From assembly GCA_030642645.1 (NCBI GenBank), contig DAOWNJ010000024.1:1-10083 (forward strand): a stretch of 10,083 nt of DNA, given 5' to 3'. This document shows positions 5,639-10,083 of this stretch, piece after piece (position 1 is the stretch's first letter; every line of letters begins with the position of its first letter). This DNA comes from Dehalococcoidia bacterium. GTDB lineage: Bacteria > Chloroflexota > Dehalococcoidia > E44-bin15 > DAOWNJ01. Position numbers and translations under genes: made by a program. The notes beneath the pieces were generated by a model, which worked only from the letters and a program-made list of their open reading frames with translations, had not been told where the DNA came from and ran no database searches.

Positions 5639-6760
5639 TCAAAGCCCGTGGAGGGGGAACACTCGTTCCTTTATCTCCTTAACAACCACCTCGGCAAAGT
5701 GGTGCGTTTGCTGTTTGATGCTATCATCTATTGCAGGCTTCTCGCTGTCCCTGAGCCTCTTGATCCCGTAGCGCTCCTGATACTCCGGTGGTATCTCATC
5801 GGGCCATTCCATCCCCGCCATCACCCCGTAGGCGAGTGTCCACATCCTGGGAACAACCCCCTCCGCATAGCCACCACCCCCAAGGGCAAGCCACCTTGGG
5901 GAAAGACTCCCCATCCTCCTTACGAGCTCGGTATAGCCGTCTGTTGTGAGGGCGAGGTGGGTGAGGGGGTCGAGGTAGTGGGTGTCAGCACCGAGCTGGG
6001 TCACCACGATGTCCGGCTTGAAGCTTTCGACCAGCGGCGGGACCAGTTGTGGGAATACCCAGAGGTAGGTCTCGTCATCGGCGTGGGGTAGGAAGGGGAT
6101 ATTCACCGAGTATCCAGCACCATCGCCTGTCCCTATCTCATCGACATCACCGGTGCCGGGGAAGAGGAATTTACCCCATTCATGAAAGGAAATAGTGATG
6201 ACCTTATTGCTTGAGTAAAAGGCATTCTGGACCCCATCCCCATGGTGGGCATCGATGTCGATATAGGCCACCCTCATCCCCCTCCCCAGGAGATACTTTA
6301 TGGCGATAACTACATCGTTGAAGATGCAAAAACCGGATGCACGGTTCGGTGCTGCGTGGTGAAGACCCCCTGATGCGTTGAAAGCGGCATCTACCTCTCT
6401 ATCGGCGACTATCTGGGCAGCGAGAAGGGATGCCCCAACCGGGGCAATGGCTGCCTCAAACATCCCGGGATAAGGGGGGTTATCTCCATAGGGGCTGAAG
6501 TTATAGGCTGCGGGGTCAAACCTAGTCTCTCCGTCGCTTATGCTCTTGACTGCCTCGGTATATCCCGGGGTGTGAAAGGGGAGGAGGTCATCGGATGTCG
6601 CCTCTCTGGGAGGGATAACCCTGGAGGATGGCTCACGAAAGGCCTTGTAGCATTCGAGGAGTTCGTAGGTATATTGAATGCGAGACGGCTTCAGGACGTG
6701 CTCCTCCCCAAAGAAAGGATTTGTGAGTGTTTCCCCGTAGATAAATGCTGCCTTACTCAT
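5639..6760 (-). CDS. acuC: Histone-deacetylase-family amidohydrolase, AcuC-like
   Basis: A 373-residue class I-like deacetylase of the AcuC group. These are zinc amidohydrolases that remove acyl groups from lysines; in Bacillus, AcuC deacetylates acetyl-CoA synthetase. All catalytic residues are visible: the His-His pair 134-135 in SGGLHHA, zinc ligands Asp170 and His172 in YIDIDAHHGDG (166-176), Asp259 in LGADTHYLDPL, and the transition-state Tyr298 in LGGGGYAEG. Length matches the AcuC family (about 375-390). The start ATG overlaps the stop of the upstream Mut7-C gene as ATGA, with AAGGGG 7 bases upstream, so the two are probably translationally coupled. No acetyltransferase (acuA) or acs gene is in the window, so the substrate is unknown; acetylpolyamine or acetoin-related roles are alternatives. 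It is the last gene of the minus-strand run and faces the asparagine-synthetase-like gene. Confidence 0.92.
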   Translation of the reverse strand: MSKAAFIYGETLTNPFFGEEHVLKPSRIQYTYELLECYKAFREPSSRVIPPREATSDDLLPFHTPGYTEAVKSISDGETRFDPAAYNFSPYGDNPPYPGMFEAAIAPVGASLLAAQIVADREVDAAFNASGGLHHAAPNRASGFCIFNDVVIAIKYLLGRGMRVAYIDIDAHHGDGVQNAFYSSNKVITISFHEWGKFLFPGTGDVDEIGTGDGAGYSVNIPFLPHADDETYLWVFPQLVPPLVESFKPDIVVTQLGADTHYLDPLTHLALTTDGYTELVRRMGSLSPRWLALGGGGYAEGVVPRMWTLAYGVMAGMEWPDEIPPEYQERYGIKRLRDSEKPAIDDSIKQQTHHFAEVVVKEIKERVFPLHGL

Positions 6761-7239
6761 TTTTTCACCCCTTCCGTGAGCCTTTCAAGCTCCTTTTCCA
6801 TCCTCTGCCAGTGGGTCCCCCTCCAGTATATCCGCTGGCAGGAGGGACATTGCATATACTGGGTCTGGGTTTTGAATACATAGGGAGGAACCATATCTCC
6901 CACCTCCTCCTTTGCTCTGGATACCAGTGGTTCGTTGCACTCAAGACAACGGGAGAAGGGGTTGAATTTATAGTCCAAATTTAGCGTCTCCACCACCTGG
7001 CGGAGCTGTGATAAGGCATCATCATCTGTTATAAGGATGGCCTTGAGCCTTCCACTGGTGATAACCCTCCTCTTCATTATCTGGGTATCCTTTGTTAGTA
7101 GCACCCTGTCCTCGGCCATGGCGATATTTACAAGGGCCTGATCATCGATGGTGTTTATAAATATGGCATCATATCCCATTATCCTCAGCCACCTGGCGAG
7201 CTTGCCTGCATTGGAATCGACAATAAACCTGGGCTCCAT
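6757..7239 (-). CDS. Mut7-C RNase domain protein with zinc ribbon
   Basis: A 160-residue protein of the Mut7-C family, a PIN-like nuclease fold fused to a C-terminal zinc ribbon. The N-terminus shows FIVDSNAGKLARWLRIMGYD (5-24), the family signature with the first acidic residue Asp8. It is followed by AEDRVLLTKDTQIMKR (42-57) with Asp51, and ITDDDALSQL (70-79), which supply further acidic active-site residues. Four cysteines form the ribbon: Cys98 and Cys101 (CLEC), then Cys131 and Cys134 (CPSC), followed by RIYWRGTHWQRM, the family's usual closing motif. It is predicted to be a cytoplasmic, metal-dependent RNase, but bacterial members are little characterised and the target is unknown. GAGGGA lies 4 bases before ATG 7239. 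It overlaps acuC by 4 bases. No antitoxin-like gene is adjacent, so toxin function is not supported. Confidence 0.92.
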   Translation of the reverse strand: MEPRFIVDSNAGKLARWLRIMGYDAIFINTIDDQALVNIAMAEDRVLLTKDTQIMKRRVITSGRLKAILITDDDALSQLRQVVETLNLDYKFNPFSRCLECNEPLVSRAKEEVGDMVPPYVFKTQTQYMQCPSCQRIYWRGTHWQRMEKELERLTEGVKK

Positions 7240-7253
7240 CGCTCCCTCAGAGA

Positions 7254-7313
7254 CTAACCCTCATCCCTATGGTGGCCACATCCCTTATGTGCCCCCAGGA
7301 CATGAACATCCAT
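7254..7313 (-). pseudogene. Short ORF resembling the N-terminus of an MBL-fold hydrolase
   Basis: Four bases after the yhhQ stop, a 19-codon ORF runs from ATG 7313 to TAG 7254. It begins MDVHVLGAHKG, with AGGAAGGG about 10 bases upstream inside yhhQ. An opening of the form 'M.V.VLGAH' is the first strand of many metallo-beta-lactamase-fold hydrolases (RNase Z or cyclic-phosphodiesterase-like). The following residues (CGHHRDEG) do not look like that family, and the frame closes. It could be a truncated gene start, a genuine tiny peptide, or chance. It occupies most of the 78-base gap between yhhQ and the Mut7-C gene, in which I see no convincing promoter. Confidence 0.25.
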
Positions 7314-7317
7314 CGTG

Positions 7318-7932
7318 CTAATACCCTTCCTCTATCCTCTCCGCCCCAACCGGGCCCCTTCGGATGAGATATATGAGTGGCATGCTCACCACGGTGATGG
7401 CCATCTTTACCGCGTACTGGCCCTTGATGAGCCCGGCTACATCATAACCGGCTACACCCCAGAAGGCAATGGTGATGAAAAGGACGCTATCCACAAGTGT
7501 TGAGATGGTATTTGATGCCAGGACCCTCGCCCACCTGTATCTCCCTATCCTTCGCCGCCACCAGGCGAAGACCTCAACATCTATAAGGGAAGATACCAGA
7601 TAGGCGGTGAGGCTGGCAAGGACAATGCGCCATGTTGAGCCGAGGACCCCGGCAAATGCCTCCTGTAGTGGGTATCCCTCGGCCGGGGGGAGCTTTATGG
7701 CAAACTGGATATATAAAGCGAGGAGGATATTGGCGGCGAAGGCAGTGTATATAACCTGACGGGCCCTCCTTCTCCCAAGCCTCTCATTTATCAGGTCGAC
7801 AAGGGTAAAGGTAAGGGCATAGATGAAGACGGCAGCGGGGACCTGGATGCCAATAATGTCTACTGGCTTGGAGGCGGTTACATTGGCGATGATCTCACAG
7901 GCGATATAGATGCCAATGAGCAGGATAACCAT
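7318..7932 (-). CDS. yhhQ: Queuosine-precursor transporter, YhhQ/VUT_1 family
   Basis: A 204-residue inner-membrane protein with about six hydrophobic segments, near residues 1-19, 28-48, 58-79, 99-118, 145-163 and 172-191. Family landmarks are IANVTASKPVDI (15-26), FTLVDLINERLGRRRARQVIY (around 42-62), SSLIDVEVFAWWRRR (114-128) and ASNTISTLVDSVLF (139-152). In E. coli YhhQ imports the queuosine precursors preQ0 and preQ1 for modification of tRNA wobble G34. The start ATG lies 1 base after the corA stop with no strong Shine-Dalgarno, which points to translational coupling with corA. The C-terminus (GPVGAERIEEGY) is short and soluble. No queuosine synthesis gene is adjacent, so whether it feeds salvage of preQ0, preQ1 or queuine is not shown. 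Confidence 0.88.
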   Translation of the reverse strand: MVILLIGIYIACEIIANVTASKPVDIIGIQVPAAVFIYALTFTLVDLINERLGRRRARQVIYTAFAANILLALYIQFAIKLPPAEGYPLQEAFAGVLGSTWRIVLASLTAYLVSSLIDVEVFAWWRRRIGRYRWARVLASNTISTLVDSVLFITIAFWGVAGYDVAGLIKGQYAVKMAITVVSMPLIYLIRRGPVGAERIEEGY

Positions 7933-7933
7933 C

Positions 7934-8875
7934 CTATATCCATCGCTTGCGGCGGAAGAAAATGAGCATGCCCCCGCAGATGCCCGCTATCACCAGTATC
8001 GCAATGACAAGGGAAAGGGGGCCACCAGTGGATGTCAGGGGGTAGATATTCATCCCCAGTATCCCGGCGACTACCGCCACGGGGAGCATTATGGTGGCGA
8101 TGATTGTCAGGAGCCTCATCACCTCGTTTGTTCGGTGAGAGGTGAGTGTATCGCTCGTGTCCTTCAGCCCCTCTATCACCTCTTTGTAGTCATCGAGGGC
8201 TCCGGCGATCTTCTCAAGGTGGTCTCCAATATCACCGAAGTAAACCTCCATGTTCTCCCCGAGGTAAGACCTCTCCCTCTGCTCCAGGGACTTGATTACA
8301 TCGATCTGGGGACGAATGATGCGCCGGAAGGCGATCACATCGCGCCTTATGATGGAGATCTCTCGTATCGTCTCCCTGACATTCTCATCGAATACCTCAT
8401 CCTCGACCCTCTCCACATTCTCAATGACCTTGTTAAGGATGGGGAAGCAGTAGTTGACCAGACGGTCCATAATCTGGTAGAGGAGATGGCCTGAGCCCTT
8501 TCCCATGTTCTCCTCACGAGCCCTCTCGTGCAGTTGACAGTCTCGGAACATCTTCACCAGGGGCTTCAGGTCCCCGGCGTGAAGGGTGACGAGGTAGTCC
8601 CGCCCGATGAATACCGAGACCTGGCTTGGGGTGGTTACCCTTGCCTCTCTGTTGAATACCGGGAAGTGGAGGACCAGGAAGAGGTAGTTTGGGTATTCAT
8701 CCATCTTTGGGCGCTGCATCCGGCTCAGGCAGTCATCCAGGTCCAACTCGTGGAAGCCATATTTCTGGGCAAGGCAATCCGTCTCCCTGGTCGTTGGCTT
8801 CTCGATATTAACCCAGGTCAGCCCCTCCCAGGTGATGGACTCGATATTGAGCTCTTTCTCGCCGACAATAGCCAT
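7934..8875 (-). CDS. corA: CorA-family magnesium/cobalt transporter
   Basis: A 313-residue CorA-type channel, which works as a membrane pentamer for Mg2+ uptake. It has a large cytoplasmic N-terminal domain (1-250) with WVNIEKPT near the start, then HELDLDDCLSRMQRPKMDEY (42-61), the long stalk helix (about 165-250), and two C-terminal transmembrane segments (about 254-273 and 286-306). The signature GMN (274-276) at the end of TM1 is intact in AGILGMNIYPL, and the basic tail FFRRKRWI follows TM2. Length and layout are normal. The ATG lies 7 bases after the helicase stop with no clear Shine-Dalgarno in the AT-rich spacer, so expression probably depends on upstream translation. It is followed by yhhQ at 1 base. 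Mg2+, Co2+ or Zn2+ selectivity cannot be settled from sequence. Confidence 0.95.
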   Translation of the reverse strand: MAIVGEKELNIESITWEGLTWVNIEKPTTRETDCLAQKYGFHELDLDDCLSRMQRPKMDEYPNYLFLVLHFPVFNREARVTTPSQVSVFIGRDYLVTLHAGDLKPLVKMFRDCQLHERAREENMGKGSGHLLYQIMDRLVNYCFPILNKVIENVERVEDEVFDENVRETIREISIIRRDVIAFRRIIRPQIDVIKSLEQRERSYLGENMEVYFGDIGDHLEKIAGALDDYKEVIEGLKDTSDTLTSHRTNEVMRLLTIIATIMLPVAVVAGILGMNIYPLTSTGGPLSLVIAILVIAGICGGMLIFFRRKRWI

Positions 8876-8882
8876 ATCGTAT

Positions 8883-10082
8883 CTATTTTAACATATTTTG
8901 GGCAGGTGGCAACCCACCGAGAGTCCTGAGTATGATCCTGGCTGCCTCCTTATCGAGGGGCTTGTTGTTGTTGCCGCACTTAGGGGAATAGATGCAGCTT
9001 GGGCAGCCCCCATCACAGGGGCACTCGCTGATCACCCTCAATGTCTTCTCCCAGAGCTCCTCAACCAGATAGAACCCCTTCTCCGAGATCCCAATGCCAC
9101 CCGGGTAGCCATCGTAGATGAATATCTGGGCCCTTCCTGTGTCCTGGTGGAGGGGGGTGGAGAGGCCGCCGATATCGTTTCGGTCGCAGAGGGCAAAAAG
9201 GGGGAGCATGGCGATTGAGGCATGCTCTGCCCCGTGAAGCCCTCCGGCGAAATCAAGCCCCTTTTCGACTATGGTCTCGATGGCTTCCGGTGGTATATCA
9301 AACCAGAGGGCAACGGTCTCGAAAAGGCGGGGTGGCAGGTCGAGGGGCTCCCAGCCGATGACCTCCTCGGTGAACTGCATCTTCCTCTGAAAGCTTGTAA
9401 CCTGGCTTTTCACCTCCACCTCTCCGAGATAGGCCCTCACATTTCCTGCATCCCTCTCCTGAATAACCCTGGTTATCCTGATGTCGGTAATCTCCCTTGC
9501 CTGCGTATAGTAGTTGACATCTACAGGGGTGGCATAGGCGGTGAGGGCATCTATGTCGAGCTCGGTGATGAGGTATGCCTCTCCCTGGTGAAGGTAGATG
9601 GCACCTGGATGGGCCTGGAGGAAGGCCAGGCCCTCCTCAACCGTCTCAAGCGGCATATTTCCTCTGGAGGTGTCCAGGATAACATAATACTCCGGGGAGG
9701 TGGAGCGGATGTTTATATCCTCGGCGGGATAGGAGATATTCGGTGTCGGATACCATTTTCGCCCTCGATTTCTCAGGAGTCCCTGAGACTCAAGCCCATC
9801 AATTGCTTGTGCGAAGTTATCGCCAAAGAGCCATTCATCCCCCTCGCCGAGGGGCTTCTCCCAGGCGGCACATAGGAGGTGAGGCTTGAGGATATGGGGG
9901 TTTTGGGGATTGGTCAGGGCGTTTTCATAGCTCTTCCCGAAGAATGCCTCCGGATGGTGCATGAAATACTGGTCGAGGGGGTTGTCTAAGCCGATGAGGA
10001 AGCTTAATGACTCCTCCTCCCTCCTCCCGCTTCTTCCCGCCTGCTGCCAGGTGCTTGAGATACTCCCCGGGTATCCGGTGAG
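8883..10082 (-). CDS. DEAD/DEAH helicase with DUF1998 zinc domain, MrfA/YprA-type (C-terminal 399 residues; 5' end outside window)
   Basis: The reading frame stays open to the right edge. The first visible residues, GYPGSISSTWQQAGRSGRR (fragment 3-21), hold helicase motif VI (QQAGRSGR) of superfamily 2, so the RecA-like core lies beyond the window. A winged-helix-like and accessory middle region follows, then a DUF1998 segment with LHGAEHASIAMLPLFALCDRNDIGG and IFIYDGYPGGIGISEKGF. It closes with a cysteine cluster CPCDGGCPSCIYSPKCGNNN, Cys354/356/360/363/369 of the fragment, the zinc-binding tetracysteine type of Bacillus MrfA. MrfA (YprA) is an ATP-dependent 3'-5' DNA helicase used in mitomycin C damage repair. 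The visible part matches the usual family length of about 750. ATG 9962 is internal, not the start. It lies upstream of corA in the same run. Confidence 0.9.
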   Translation of the reverse strand, partial: LTGYPGSISSTWQQAGRSGRREEESLSFLIGLDNPLDQYFMHHPEAFFGKSYENALTNPQNPHILKPHLLCAAWEKPLGEGDEWLFGDNFAQAIDGLESQGLLRNRGRKWYPTPNISYPAEDINIRSTSPEYYVILDTSRGNMPLETVEEGLAFLQAHPGAIYLHQGEAYLITELDIDALTAYATPVDVNYYTQAREITDIRITRVIQERDAGNVRAYLGEVEVKSQVTSFQRKMQFTEEVIGWEPLDLPPRLFETVALWFDIPPEAIETIVEKGLDFAGGLHGAEHASIAMLPLFALCDRNDIGGLSTPLHQDTGRAQIFIYDGYPGGIGISEKGFYLVEELWEKTLRVISECPCDGGCPSCIYSPKCGNNNKPLDKEAARIILRTLGGLPPAQNMLK

Positions 10083-10083
10083 A

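Noticed and set aside
7910..8494. 194-codon plus-strand ORF across corA
   Set aside because: Antisense to an intact CorA with its GMN motif; the composition is that of a shadow frame.
9960..9962. ATG 9962 as the start of a 359-residue protein
   Set aside because: The frame is open upstream to the window edge and encodes helicase motif VI (QQAGRSGR), so this Met is internal.
1..10083. CRISPR arrays, tRNA or rRNA genes, insertion sequences, prophage or integration sites
   Set aside because: Reading both strands I found no direct-repeat arrays, cloverleaf-like sequences, transposase or integrase motifs, or terminal inverted repeats.

Overview
The window looks like ordinary chromosome from a bacterium, with no mobile elements, RNA genes or CRISPR. 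It is about 55% G+C by eye and gene-dense. Arginine is often encoded by AGG/AGA and isoleucine by ATA. Two sharp sigma70-type promoters (TTGNNN, 18-base spacer, TATAAT) and a bacterial-type cysE-mnmA-nadA set argue for a bacterium. The gene mix (PAC2-family protein, Mut7-C RNase, AcuC, stand-alone asparagine-synthetase-like protein, MrfA-type helicase) would fit an anaerobic or subsurface lineage such as a Dehalococcoidia-like Chloroflexota. That placement is a guess from gene content; no marker gene for phylogeny is present.

Left edge (1-1030): the first residues of a TatD-family metal hydrolase run off the left end on the minus strand. A PAC2-family protein is divergent from it on the plus strand, and the two share about 80 bases of control region.

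Sulfur block (1034-4587, minus strand): cysK, cysE, mnmA and nadA form one operon whose neighbours overlap by 4, 4 and 8 bases. CysE and CysK make cysteine from serine. MnmA thiolates U34 of tRNA. NadA is a [4Fe-4S] enzyme of NAD synthesis. No cysteine desulfurase is encoded, and MnmA has a CxxC plus distal Cys arrangement associated with Fe-S-dependent forms. The operon ends 3 bases from the convergent PAC2 gene.

Centre (4588-5540): back-to-back promoters whose -35 boxes touch drive cysK one way and, the other way, a stand-alone PP-loop protein related to asparagine synthetase that lacks the glutaminase domain.

Right half (5537-10083, minus strand): a collinear run reads, in transcription order, MrfA/YprA-type DEAD/DEAH helicase (5' end outside the window), corA, yhhQ (queuosine-precursor transporter), Mut7-C RNase and acuC (histone-deacetylase-family amidohydrolase). 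The Mut7-C/acuC pair overlaps by 4 bases. It is flanked by two short coding scraps: one resembles the start of a metallo-beta-lactamase-fold protein (7254-7313), the other the zinc-ribbon tail of a radical-SAM protein (5537-5611). They may mark an old rearrangement.

No complete new system is evident. The points most worth following up are the sulfur operon with its CxxC-type MnmA, the orphan asparagine-synthetase-like protein divergent from it, and the two gene scraps around Mut7-C/acuC.
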